The translations under genes and the position numbers were made by a program. From contig NZ_CP157276.1 in assembly GCF_040024445.1 (NCBI RefSeq), positions 4,960,001 through 5,024,000 of the forward strand: a stretch of DNA of 64,000 bases, in the 5' to 3' direction. This stretch comes from Prescottella soli (lineage in GTDB: Bacteria > Actinomycetota > Actinomycetes > Mycobacteriales > Mycobacteriaceae). The notes beneath the pieces were generated by a model, which saw only the letters and a program-made list of their open reading frames with translations, had not been told where the DNA came from and did not search any database. Shown here piece by piece: positions 7,977-19,348 of the stretch; position 1 is the stretch's first letter; the number at the start of each line of letters is the position of its first letter.

Positions 7977-9320
7977 TTACAGTCCGACGTCGCGAGACAG
8001 GAGGTCCGCGACCGATTCCCGCCGGATCAGCTCGCGCGAATTCCCGTCCTTCACCGCCACGATCGGGGGTCGGCCCACCGAGTTGTACGACGACGCCAGG
8101 CTGTGGTGGTACGCGCCCGTGCACGGCACCGCGAGCACGTCGCCGGGATGCAGGTCGGCCGGGAGCATGACGTCGGCGGCGAGGACGTCGCCCGCCTCGC
8201 AGAAGCGCCCGACGACGGTCATCGGGACGTGGGTGCCCGACGGGTGCCGGTTGGCGACCGCGACGTCGTAGCGTGCGCCGTACAGCGCGACGCGCGGGTT
8301 GTCGCTCATGCCGCCGTCGACCGCGGCGAAGATCCGGCCGCTCGGCGCCGTCTTGACCGACACGACGCGGTACAGCGTCACCCCGGCCCGTGCGACGATC
8401 GCGCGGCCTGGTTCGAGGGTGAGCTGTGGTCGCGGGAAGCGGTTGCGGGCGCACGCGTCGTCGAGGGCGTCGTCGATGGTGCGCGCGAGTTCGGTGAGGT
8501 CGATCTGCGGGTCGCCGGGGCGGTAGGGGACGGCGTGACCGCCGCCGAGATCGAGGTCGGTCAGGATCAGGCCGTGGTCGCGCCGGGCCTGATCCATCTG
8601 GCCGATCAGCCGCTGCACCGCGGCGCCGAAGACGCGGTGGTCGGCGATCTGCGACCGGAGATGGCAATGCAGTCCCACCAGCTCGAGGTTGGGCTGCTCG
8701 AGCACGAGGCGGATCGCGGCGTCGGCGTGCCCACCCGTGATCGGGAAACCGGACTTCTGGTCGTCGACGCCGGTCGTGACCGCAGGGTGGCCGTGGATGT
8801 CGATGCCCGGGGTGACCCGCACGAGCACCTTCTGCCGTGCGGGGGCGACGGAGGCGAGCAGTCGGATCTCGGTGTGCGAGTCGACGACGATCCGCCCGAC
8901 CCCGGCGTCGGCGGCGGTCCGCAACTCGGAGGCCGTCTTCGCGTTGCCGTGCAGGATGATTCGACGCGGATCGACCCCCGCGGACAGCGCGATCGCGAGC
9001 TCACCGGACGAGCAGACGTCCAGCGACAGGCCCTCGTGGGTGACCCAGCTCGCGACACCCCGGATCATCAGTGCCTTTGCCGCGTACGCGATCTCGGCCT
9101 CGGGGAAGATCGAGCGGTAGGTGCGGCAGCGGTGTCGGACGTCGTCCTCGTCGAGCATGTACGTCGGGGTGCCGTGCTGGTCGGCGATGTCGTCGAGCGC
9201 GACGCCGCCGACACGGATGCGGCCGCGGTCGTCGTGGCTGGTGTTCACCGGCCACAGCGCCGGGTCGAGTCGCGGTGCCATCGCGGCACGGAGCGAGGGG
9301 AAGATGTCGAGCAGGGTCAC
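7977..9320 (-). CDS. Diaminopimelate decarboxylase-like enzyme (LysA paralogue)
   Basis: A 447-residue fold type III PLP decarboxylase. The PLP lysine lies in AYAAKAL and the glycine loop in LDLGGGHAVPY. CEAGD, which in this family contributes a cysteine across the dimer, is present, as is the C-terminal YNSVGRPP. LysA would decarboxylate meso-diaminopimelate to lysine. Two positions depart from the usual family text: HLRSQ instead of HIGSQ and CEAGD instead of CESGD. It is not next to thrA/hom or argS as housekeeping lysA usually is, so a paralogue with altered substrate is possible. GTG start with AGGAG upstream. Confidence 0.8.
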   Translation of the reverse strand: MTLLDIFPSLRAAMAPRLDPALWPVNTSHDDRGRIRVGGVALDDIADQHGTPTYMLDEDDVRHRCRTYRSIFPEAEIAYAAKALMIRGVASWVTHEGLSLDVCSSGELAIALSAGVDPRRIILHGNAKTASELRTAADAGVGRIVVDSHTEIRLLASVAPARQKVLVRVTPGIDIHGHPAVTTGVDDQKSGFPITGGHADAAIRLVLEQPNLELVGLHCHLRSQIADHRVFGAAVQRLIGQMDQARRDHGLILTDLDLGGGHAVPYRPGDPQIDLTELARTIDDALDDACARNRFPRPQLTLEPGRAIVARAGVTLYRVVSVKTAPSGRIFAAVDGGMSDNPRVALYGARYDVAVANRHPSGTHVPMTVVGRFCEAGDVLAADVMLPADLHPGDVLAVPCTGAYHHSLASSYNSVGRPPIVAVKDGNSRELIRRESVADLLSRDVGL

Positions 9321-9464
9321 CGGCGTACTCCTGGGGGTGCCCGCAATCCGGTCGGAGCGGGTTCACCCTTCAGAGGTACGCCGGTGCGGTGCCCGGCGGT
9401 CGCGTCTTGATACCTGTTTGACGGCGACCGAGTCGGCCCTGATGTGGGGTTGACGCGGCGGGGC

Positions 9465-10268
9465 TCAGCCGCCCAGCTTCTTGTAGAACGTGCCGACGAT
9501 GGGCGCGATGACGGCGCGCGGGCTGTACTGTCCGGCCACCGACATGCCCTTGCTCAGGATGCCGGGGACGATCCGCATCTTGTTCTCGGCGAGGGCGTCG
9601 AGCGAGACCTTGGCGACGTACTCGCTCGAGATCCACAGGAAGTCCGGGACCAGCTTGTCGACGATCGACGCCTCGGCCGGATCCGGGGTCTCGGTGCGGA
9701 CGGGGCCGGGGGCGAGGAGCGTGACGTTGACGCCGCTGCCCTTCAGCTCGCCCCGCAGCGACTCGGAGAACGTGTTCACGAACGCCTTGGTCGCCGCGTA
9801 GGTCGCGTTGTTCGGGATCGGCATGTTGCCGGCCGCCGAACCCACCATGAGGATCGCGCCCGACTTCCGCGCGACCATCCCGGGCAGGACTGCCAGCGTC
9901 AGGTCGTGGACGGCGACCGAGTTGAGCTCGACCTGGTCGCGCTCGTAGCTCGGGTCGAGCTCGACGACCGGGCCGAACGTCGCGATGCCGGCGTTGTTGC
10001 ACAGGATCGAGATCTCGCGTTCGGCCAGCTCGGCGACCAGCGGGGCTCGGCCGTCGCGGTCGGACAGGTCCACGGCGCGGATCTCGACCTCCACGCCGTG
10101 CTTCTCGCGCAGCTGGGCGGCGAGCTTCTCCATCACGTCGCCACGGCGGGCGACGAGGATCAGCGAGTGCCCGCGCGCGGCCAGTTCGGCGGCGAGGGCC
10201 TCGCCGATGCCGGAGGAAGCGCCGGTCACGACTGCGCGGGCGTCAGGGTTGGGATTCGGCAGGCTCAC
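9465..10268 (-). CDS. cmrA: Mycolate reductase CmrA (short-chain dehydrogenase)
   Basis: A 267-residue SDR with cofactor motif TGASSGIG at residues 15-22, NNAG, a catalytic Ser in GSAAGN and the YAATK active site. The whole sequence closely resembles M. tuberculosis Rv2509 and C. glutamicum CmrA, including the C-terminus APIVGTFYKKLGG. CmrA reduces the 3-keto group of the Pks13 condensation product to give mature mycolic acid, in the cytoplasm before export as trehalose monomycolate. Its presence places the organism among mycolate producers. The recalled M. tuberculosis neighbours Rv2510c and Rv2511 (orn) lie at 4.3-6.7 kb here. Confidence 0.9.
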   Translation of the reverse strand: MSLPNPNPDARAVVTGASSGIGEALAAELAARGHSLILVARRGDVMEKLAAQLREKHGVEVEIRAVDLSDRDGRAPLVAELAEREISILCNNAGIATFGPVVELDPSYERDQVELNSVAVHDLTLAVLPGMVARKSGAILMVGSAAGNMPIPNNATYAATKAFVNTFSESLRGELKGSGVNVTLLAPGPVRTETPDPAEASIVDKLVPDFLWISSEYVAKVSLDALAENKMRIVPGILSKGMSVAGQYSPRAVIAPIVGTFYKKLGG

Positions 10269-10313
10269 GACAGTGCAGCGTAGCGGGTCGACGGAAACAC
10301 GGTGCTCACGCGC

Positions 10314-12920
<2,607 letters not shown>

Positions 12921-12927
12921 TCATTGT

Positions 12928-12952
12928 GTATGCAACGAGGTGAGTATGCAAC
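12928..12952. promoter_or_regulatory. Candidate PadR operator (direct repeats)
   Basis: GTATGCAAC occurs at 12928-12936 and again at 12944-12952, 16 bp apart, so on similar faces of the helix if one and a half turns are allowed. It lies 12 nt upstream of the PadR start. Regulation by PadR is inference from position. Confidence 0.4.
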
Positions 12953-13018
12953 TGGATGAATAGACCGAGCGGTCGTCAGCCGGGAGGCCGCGTCAGCGGA
13001 ATCCTCATCGGCATCCCA

Positions 13019-13177
13019 GATCGGCACGTGGTTGCCCATCGCCCGCACGGCTCGCAGGGCGAAGACCCCGTCTGCCGCGGTCTCGATGTCGAAACCCGAC
13101 AGACGGAGCCCCCGCTCCAACGCGGCGAGCACCGTCGCGTCGTCGTCGACTTCCAGGATGCGGGCGGAATCAATCAC
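13019..13177 (-). pseudogene. Remnant of a PrrA-type response regulator
   Basis: The minus strand encodes ARILEVDDDATVLAALERG and then LRLSGFDIETAADG, almost the exact N-terminus of PrrA-like OmpR-family regulators. It then jumps to ALRAVRAMGNHVPI, which in intact PrrA lies about 35 residues later. The segment with the phospho-acceptor aspartate is missing, and nothing recognisable of the rest of the receiver or the DNA-binding domain follows. The junction falls at an ALRA-coding segment that occurs twice in PrrA, which suggests deletion between short direct repeats. A GTG at 13177 would start it. Confidence 0.7.
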
Positions 13178-13207
13178 CCGACCCGGGGTGCCGGCGGCGC
13201 CGAGGCG

Positions 13208-13588
13208 TCAGCAGGACGTGGCGTCGGCGACGGCGTCCTGCCGATCGGGCTGAGCGGCGGGCGCGACGATCTGGGCGGGCACGCTGACAGTCACGGCGAT
13301 GCCCTCGGCAGCGCTCTGCTCGGCGCGCAACTTTTGCGCCTCCTCCTCGCTGATCTGGATCGCCTCGGTCGTGATTGCAGCAGGCGCCGTCTCCTTCGCG
13401 CACTCGGGCGCCGTTCCCGTCCGTTCCGGCAGGCCCTGCTCGATCGCGACCGGTCCCGACGAACCGGTCGAGATTCCGTTGCTCGCCCATGCGACACCGG
13501 GCACCGCGACCACGCCGGCTGCGGCCACGGCCATGGCGGCGATTCCGATGCGACGGTGCAGCGAACCCTGGGTGAAAGTCTTGCGCAT
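13208..13588 (-). CDS. Secreted protein of unknown function (126 aa)
   Basis: A Sec-type signal peptide covers residues 1 to about 35 (basic RRIG, hydrophobic AAMAVAAAGVVAV, cleavage near AWA-SN). The mature part is about 90 residues, acidic, Ala/Gln-rich, with two cysteines far apart (PECAKE and the final Cys). A heptad-like stretch ISEEEAQKLRAEQSAAEG may be a helix. GAGGAG precedes the ATG at 13588. I do not recognise a family. It lies just upstream of the PrrA remnant on the same strand. Confidence 0.7.
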   Translation of the reverse strand: MRKTFTQGSLHRRIGIAAMAVAAAGVVAVPGVAWASNGISTGSSGPVAIEQGLPERTGTAPECAKETAPAAITTEAIQISEEEAQKLRAEQSAAEGIAVTVSVPAQIVAPAAQPDRQDAVADATSC

Positions 13589-13772
13589 ACTCAGCTCCTC
13601 GAGTTGATGTCCGAATGCCCTCGTGGCTCCGGCGAAGACCAAGGTAGAAGCCGAAAACTAGGCCACCGTCAGTCAATTCTTAGCCGACCGTTAGAAGGCG
13701 CGGGCGGCCGGCAGCCGCCGTTCAGCCGGGGCGCGCCCCGACGGTCGTCGGTGACATGCGTCCCCACGCGGT

Positions 13773-13785
13773 TAGGCTCGCGGCC
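13773..13785 (+). promoter_or_regulatory. Leaderless promoter -10 element of the MFS gene
   Basis: TAGGCT at 13773-13778 is followed by 7 nt and the ATG at 13786. No ribosome site is visible. Confidence 0.5.
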
Positions 13786-15132
13786 ATGAGCAGCGGCGTG
13801 GCTCGGGAGGCGGGCATCGGTCAGGCGGCGACGCGACGACAGATCGCCGCGTGGGGGCTGTGGGATTGGGGCGGCGCGGCGTTCAACGCAGTCATCCTCA
13901 CGTTCGTGTTCTCGGTGTATCTCACCGACGCCGTCGGCAAGGACCTGCCGGGCTCGGTGTCGGCGAGCACGTGGCTGGGCTGGTCGCTGGGCATCGCGGG
14001 CTTCTTCATCGCGGTGCTGGCGCCGGTGAGCGGACAGCGGTTCGATGCGACGGGCCGACGCAAACGCTCGCTCGCGGTCCTGACGTTCCTGACCGTGGCG
14101 GCGATGGCGGGGATGTTCTTCGTCGTCGACGACTACCGCTACCTGTGGTTCGGGCTCGTGCTGCTGGGGTTCGCGTCGGTGATCTTCGAACTCGCCGGCG
14201 TGCCGTACAACGCGATGATGCGGCAGGTGTCGACGCCGGAGAACATCGGCAGGGTCTCCGGGTTCGGTTGGGCGATGGGATATTTCGGTGGCATCGTGCT
14301 GCTGCTCGTGTGCTACTCCGGCTTCATCGCGGGCGACGGCAACACCCGCGGGTTCCTCGGCATCACCACCGACGGCGGGCTCAACATCCGGCTCGTCGCA
14401 CTGCTGGCCGCGGTGTGGCTCGCGGTGTTCGCGATCCCGGTGCTGCTCATGGTTCCCGAAGCGCCGCGCACGTCCGCCGACCCCGGTGCCGCCAAGGCCG
14501 GATTCGTCGACTCGTACCGGGTGCTGTGGCGGGACGTGCGCGAACTGTGGGCCGTCGACCGCCGAACCGTCGGCTTCCTGATCGCCAGCGCGCTGTTCCG
14601 CGACGGGCTGGCCGGGGTCTTCACCTTCGGTGCCGTGCTGGCGGTCAACGTGTACGGCCTCGCGTCCGACAGCGTCCTGCTGTTCGGCGTCGCCGCGAAC
14701 GTCGTTGCCGCACTGGGTGCGATCGTGGCCGGACGCTTCGACGACCGGATCGGGCCCAAGATCGTCATCGTCGGGTCGCTGGCCGCGATGATCGGCGTCG
14801 GTGCCGTGCTGCTGGTGATCTCCGGGACCCTGCTGTTCTGGATCTTCGGGCTGCTGTTGTGCCTGTTCGTCGGCCCGGCGCAGTCGTCGGCCCGGACCTT
14901 CCTGGCCCGGATCACTCCACCCGGACGCGAAGGTCAGATGTTCGGGCTGTACGCCACGACGGGCCGGGCGGTGTCGTTCCTGGCGCCCACCCTGTTCGGC
15001 CTCTTCGCGTGGTGGTTCGGTGCCGACCGCGCCGGCATCGTCGGGCTGCTGGTGGTGCTGGGCGTGGGGCTCGTCGCGCTACTGGGGGTGCGGGCGCCGG
15101 AGCGGGAGGTCGCGAGTCCGCTCCCGGGCTGA
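13786..15132 (+). CDS. MFS transporter, UMF1/Atg22-like
   Basis: A 448-residue membrane protein with about 12 transmembrane segments. The opening WGLWDWGGAAFNAVILTFVF and VYLTDAVG are characteristic of the UMF1 (Atg22-like) branch of the major facilitator superfamily, as is the loop FDATGRRKR. Yeast Atg22 exports amino acids from the vacuole; bacterial members have no assigned substrate. The ATG at 13786 is chosen over an in-frame ATG 30 nt upstream because of the -10 element at the leaderless spacing. It converges on the thioesterase gene. Confidence 0.88.
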   Translation: MSSGVAREAGIGQAATRRQIAAWGLWDWGGAAFNAVILTFVFSVYLTDAVGKDLPGSVSASTWLGWSLGIAGFFIAVLAPVSGQRFDATGRRKRSLAVLTFLTVAAMAGMFFVVDDYRYLWFGLVLLGFASVIFELAGVPYNAMMRQVSTPENIGRVSGFGWAMGYFGGIVLLLVCYSGFIAGDGNTRGFLGITTDGGLNIRLVALLAAVWLAVFAIPVLLMVPEAPRTSADPGAAKAGFVDSYRVLWRDVRELWAVDRRTVGFLIASALFRDGLAGVFTFGAVLAVNVYGLASDSVLLFGVAANVVAALGAIVAGRFDDRIGPKIVIVGSLAAMIGVGAVLLVISGTLLFWIFGLLLCLFVGPAQSSARTFLARITPPGREGQMFGLYATTGRAVSFLAPTLFGLFAWWFGADRAGIVGLLVVLGVGLVALLGVRAPEREVASPLPG

Positions 15133-15185
15133 TGGCCGAATGCCACATCGGTTCGGTCCAACGGAACGCGTGTGACATTCGGCCA
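15133..15185. terminator. Imperfect long hairpin between convergent genes
   Basis: TGGCCGAATG at 15133 pairs with CATTCGGCCA ending at 15185; the stem continues for about 16 bp with two mismatches. It begins at the MFS stop codon and ends 8 nt before the thioesterase stop, so it probably terminates both transcripts. Confidence 0.6.
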
Positions 15186-15192
15186 CGGGAGG

Positions 15193-16017
15193 TCAGGCCT
15201 TGAAGTAGACCATCTGGTGCGTCGTCGCGAGCAGGGCGCCGTCGCGGCCCCAGATCTCGCCGGACTGGTCGAAGTAGCCCTTGCCGAACCGCTGCGCCCG
15301 GGCGGAGCCGAGGACGGCGTCGTCCGCCTGCGCCGCGAGCATCGTCGCGTCGGCGTGGAAGTACACCGTGAGCGACACGGTGCCCGCCGGCAGGTACCGG
15401 CCCAGGCGCAGGAAGGCCCGCGGGTAGAAGACGTCGCACAACGACGTCAGCGCCGGGAAGTCCAGCGGCCGGGGCGGATTGTCGCGGACCCACAGGGTGC
15501 TCGTCGAGTCGGGCCGGCCGCCGTCCTCGGGGGCGGGGACCGGGCCCTCGACGAACCGCAGGTCGTAGTTGCGTGCCCATGCGATGAAGTCGGGGAACGG
15601 CTGCGCGGCAACGTCGTCGAACGCGGGCACCGACGGCGCCGCGATCTCGGTGGACGACCACGTCTCGCGACGGTAGCCGAACACGGCGGTGGCGGTGGTG
15701 GTGACGGCGCCGTCCTGGGTCAGTTCGACGTTCCAGTGCTGCGTCGAGCGGTTGGTGCGCGTCGGGCGCGCCGTGACCTCGAACTCGCCGTCCGCGATGG
15801 GGCCCGCGAAGTTCACGGTCAACGACAGCGGATCGCCGAGGGATTCGGGGTGCCGCTGCACGGCGCGCAGCAGCGTCGCGGCGGTGATGCCGCCGAACGG
15901 GCCGACCATGTTCGCGTACGCGGGGGAGGTGTGGCCGCGGAAGACACCCGCGCCTTCCGCCGCAACGAGTTCGACGGCCGCGTCGAACGGGTGCGTGGGT
16001 GCGACAATCTGGGTCAC
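15193..16017 (-). CDS. Acyl-CoA thioesterase, double hot-dog (TesB-like)
   Basis: A 274-residue protein made of two hot-dog repeats. The first has GPFGGITAATLLRAVQRHP and the second YFHADATMLAAQADDAVLGSA, with Asp in the usual catalytic region. These fit the TesB/acyl-CoA thioesterase II superfamily, common in Mycobacteriales for acyl-CoA hydrolysis in the cytoplasm. GTG at 16017 has AGGAG upstream. It is divergent from a TetR gene, with a palindrome between them, so it is probably that regulator's target. Confidence 0.8.
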   Translation of the reverse strand: MTQIVAPTHPFDAAVELVAAEGAGVFRGHTSPAYANMVGPFGGITAATLLRAVQRHPESLGDPLSLTVNFAGPIADGEFEVTARPTRTNRSTQHWNVELTQDGAVTTTATAVFGYRRETWSSTEIAAPSVPAFDDVAAQPFPDFIAWARNYDLRFVEGPVPAPEDGGRPDSTSTLWVRDNPPRPLDFPALTSLCDVFYPRAFLRLGRYLPAGTVSLTVYFHADATMLAAQADDAVLGSARAQRFGKGYFDQSGEIWGRDGALLATTHQMVYFKA

Positions 16018-16046
16018 TTCGGCTCCTGACGGGTGACGATCCGATT

Positions 16047-16068
16047 CTAGGTATGACAACATACATAG
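16047..16068. promoter_or_regulatory. Candidate TetR operator in the thioesterase/tetR divergent region
   Basis: CTAGGTATG and CATACATAG are inverted about ACAA, with one mismatch in nine base pairs per arm. The site lies 30 nt upstream of the thioesterase start and 36 nt upstream of the TetR start, the normal position for an operator of a divergent TetR pair. Confidence 0.6.
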
Positions 16069-16104
16069 CAACGACCGGCAACCGTGCGAGAGAAGGGCGA
16101 CGAC

Positions 16105-16671
16105 ATGGCGAGGCGGCAGGATCCCGCAGGTGGTCCGCGCGCGGCGATGATCGACAGCGCCGTCGCCTTGATCCGCGAGCAGGGCGTGGCGGCGACGTCG
16201 TTCACCGACGTGCTCGCCCACAGTGGCGCCCCGCGCGGATCGATCTACCACCACTTCCCCGACGGCAAGTCCCAGCTCGTGGAGGAGGCCACGAGGTCCG
16301 CCGCCGCCTATCTCGGTCGGGGTGTGGCCCGGGTCCTCGTGTCCGGCGACACCGTGTCCGCGTTGCGGGAACTCGTCGACCTGTGGCGGCGGGGCCTCGA
16401 GGCCACCGACTACGCCGCGGGTTGCCCGATCGTCGCGGCGGCGCTCGGCACCGAGCGCGGCGCCCGCGAGGTCGCGGGGACCACGTTCGCCGAGTGGTGC
16501 GGGCTGATCGCCGCGAGTCTCGTCGACGACGGCGTCGCCCGGGACCGCGCGGCCTCGCTGTCGGTGCTGATCGTCAGCGCGCTCGAGGGTGCGCTGGTGA
16601 TGGCGCAGGCGCAGGGGACCTCGCGTCCGCTCGACGCGGTGGTCGACGAACTCGAGGTGTTGCTGGGGTGA
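16105..16671 (+). CDS. TetR/AcrR-family regulator
   Basis: A 188-residue regulator. The helix-turn-helix lies in the first 60 residues (MIDSAVALIREQGVAATSFTDVLAHSGAP then RGSIYHHFPDGKSQLV). The C-terminal domain with YAAGCPIVAAALG resembles the LmrA/YxaF type of ligand domain. The ATG at 16105 follows GAGAAGGG. It probably represses itself and the divergent thioesterase through the palindrome at 16047-16068. The ligand is unknown, perhaps an acyl-CoA. Confidence 0.9.
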   Translation: MARRQDPAGGPRAAMIDSAVALIREQGVAATSFTDVLAHSGAPRGSIYHHFPDGKSQLVEEATRSAAAYLGRGVARVLVSGDTVSALRELVDLWRRGLEATDYAAGCPIVAAALGTERGAREVAGTTFAEWCGLIAASLVDDGVARDRAASLSVLIVSALEGALVMAQAQGTSRPLDAVVDELEVLLG

Positions 16672-16674
16672 GCC

Positions 16675-17520
16675 TCAGCTGAGCGACACCCGCGCCAGGA
16701 TCGCGTCGGCCAGGGCGTCCTGGTTCTCCTCAGGGATCCAGTGGCCGGCGCCGTCGAGGACGATGAATCGGTAGGGGGCGTCGACGAACTCGCTGCACCG
16801 CCGCGCCGCCGCGGGGCCCAGGGTCGGGTCCGCGGTGCCCCACACGTACGTGGTCGGCACCCGCACCGGCGGCAGGTCACTGAAGGCGCGAACCAGGGCT
16901 CGGTACCAGTTGAGCGTCGCGGTCAGCGCTCCCGGCTGCGACAGCAGCCGCACGTGTTCCTCGATCAGGTCCGGGTCGGTGGCGTCGCCGAACGCCCCGC
17001 GTAGGCGCCGCGAATCATCTTCGAGCAGAAACGTTTCGGCCGTTCCCTCCTCTCGGAGCAGGCCGACGTAAGCGGATCGGCGCTGCTGATCGGCGTCCTC
17101 GCGCAGGGCCCATCCGATCGCGGCCGCGTGCGGCACCGACACCGCGGTGAGGCTGCGGATCCGGTCCGGGTGCCGTCCCGCGACCTGCCATGCGATGGCC
17201 GCGCCCCAGTCGTGGCCCACCAGGTGCGCGGAGTCGAGGTCGTAGGCGTCGAGCAGGCCGACGACGTCGTCGACGAGGTGATCGAAGCGGTAGTCCTCGA
17301 CCGCCGGCGGCCGGGCGTCAGGGGAGTAACCGCGCTGATTCGGTGCGATGACACGCATGCCCGCGGCGAGCAGGCGTGGGGTGATCGGGCGCCAGGCCGC
17401 CGAGCTCTCGGGGAACCCGTGCAGCATCACGATCGGGATCCCGTCGTCCGGGCCGGCGACGGTGACGTCGAATGTCAGGTCGCCCAGGCGAACTCGGTCG
17501 ATCCGGGAGTCGGCGGTCAT
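16675..17520 (-). CDS. Alpha/beta-hydrolase, epoxide-hydrolase-like
   Basis: A 281-residue cytoplasmic hydrolase. The oxyanion motif is HGFPES near residue 34. The nucleophile is Asp104 in GHDWGAA, which marks the epoxide hydrolase/haloalkane dehalogenase branch rather than esterases. The catalytic histidine is in GAGHWIPEEN near the end. The start ATG at 17520 (MTADSRID) is preferred over a longer frame. The substrate cannot be told. The gene converges on tetR with 3 nt between stop codons. Confidence 0.85.
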   Translation of the reverse strand: MTADSRIDRVRLGDLTFDVTVAGPDDGIPIVMLHGFPESSAAWRPITPRLLAAGMRVIAPNQRGYSPDARPPAVEDYRFDHLVDDVVGLLDAYDLDSAHLVGHDWGAAIAWQVAGRHPDRIRSLTAVSVPHAAAIGWALREDADQQRRSAYVGLLREEGTAETFLLEDDSRRLRGAFGDATDPDLIEEHVRLLSQPGALTATLNWYRALVRAFSDLPPVRVPTTYVWGTADPTLGPAAARRCSEFVDAPYRFIVLDGAGHWIPEENQDALADAILARVSLS

Positions 17521-17596
17521 GGGGAGACACGGTAGTGGAACGGTGACGTGTGCGCCGGGTTCCGGCGCAAGTGCTCGCGCCACCGGGTGACGAGAC

Positions 17597-17640
17597 GGGA
17601 CGGGCCCGGCATCGCGGTGGTGCGATGCCGGGCCCGTCCC
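17597..17640. terminator. Strong hairpin downstream of gdhA
   Basis: A perfect 19 bp stem (17597-17615 with 17622-17640) and a 6 nt loop lie 16 nt past the gdhA stop codon. No U-tract follows. Confidence 0.75.
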
Positions 17641-17655
17641 GGGTGTCGGTGCAGA

Positions 17656-19002
<1,347 letters not shown>

Positions 19003-19106
19003 TCACCTACCTGATTCCGTGAGAACTTTTTAATCTTTCTGTTACAGGCTAGTCCGCGAAGTAGGGCGAATTCGACGGTTACCAGGGGAAAGTGAGATTA
19101 GCCACG

Positions 19107-19124
19107 TGTAAACATCGTGTTACA
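19107..19124. promoter_or_regulatory. Palindrome in the gdhA / DUF4185 divergent region
   Basis: TGTAA and TTACA flank an 8 nt spacer. Read toward gdhA it contains GTAAC, six bases, then TTTAC, which partly fits the GTnAC-n6-GaAAC box of actinobacterial GlnR. It lies about 108 nt before the gdhA start. The rest of the 349 nt stretch 19000-19348 shows no gene; it should also hold the promoter of the plus-strand gene. Confidence 0.35.
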
Positions 19125-19348
19125 GGCGTTGCGCACCTGGGGAAATGGCGCCTGAACCCGGTCGGTGATCCCGGCACGGGGCGGGGAATCGGCTCCCTCG
19201 GGCGAGTCTCAATTTTCACATCAATCACATCGGTAACGCGCACGTCTTGGGTATGACATGGTTTGCTGTTGATCGATGCACATCTTCGGGGGGAGAGCGC
19301 GATGGGCTGCGCACGGATTGCCTCCCACTAGCTGGAAGGAAGCAGTCT

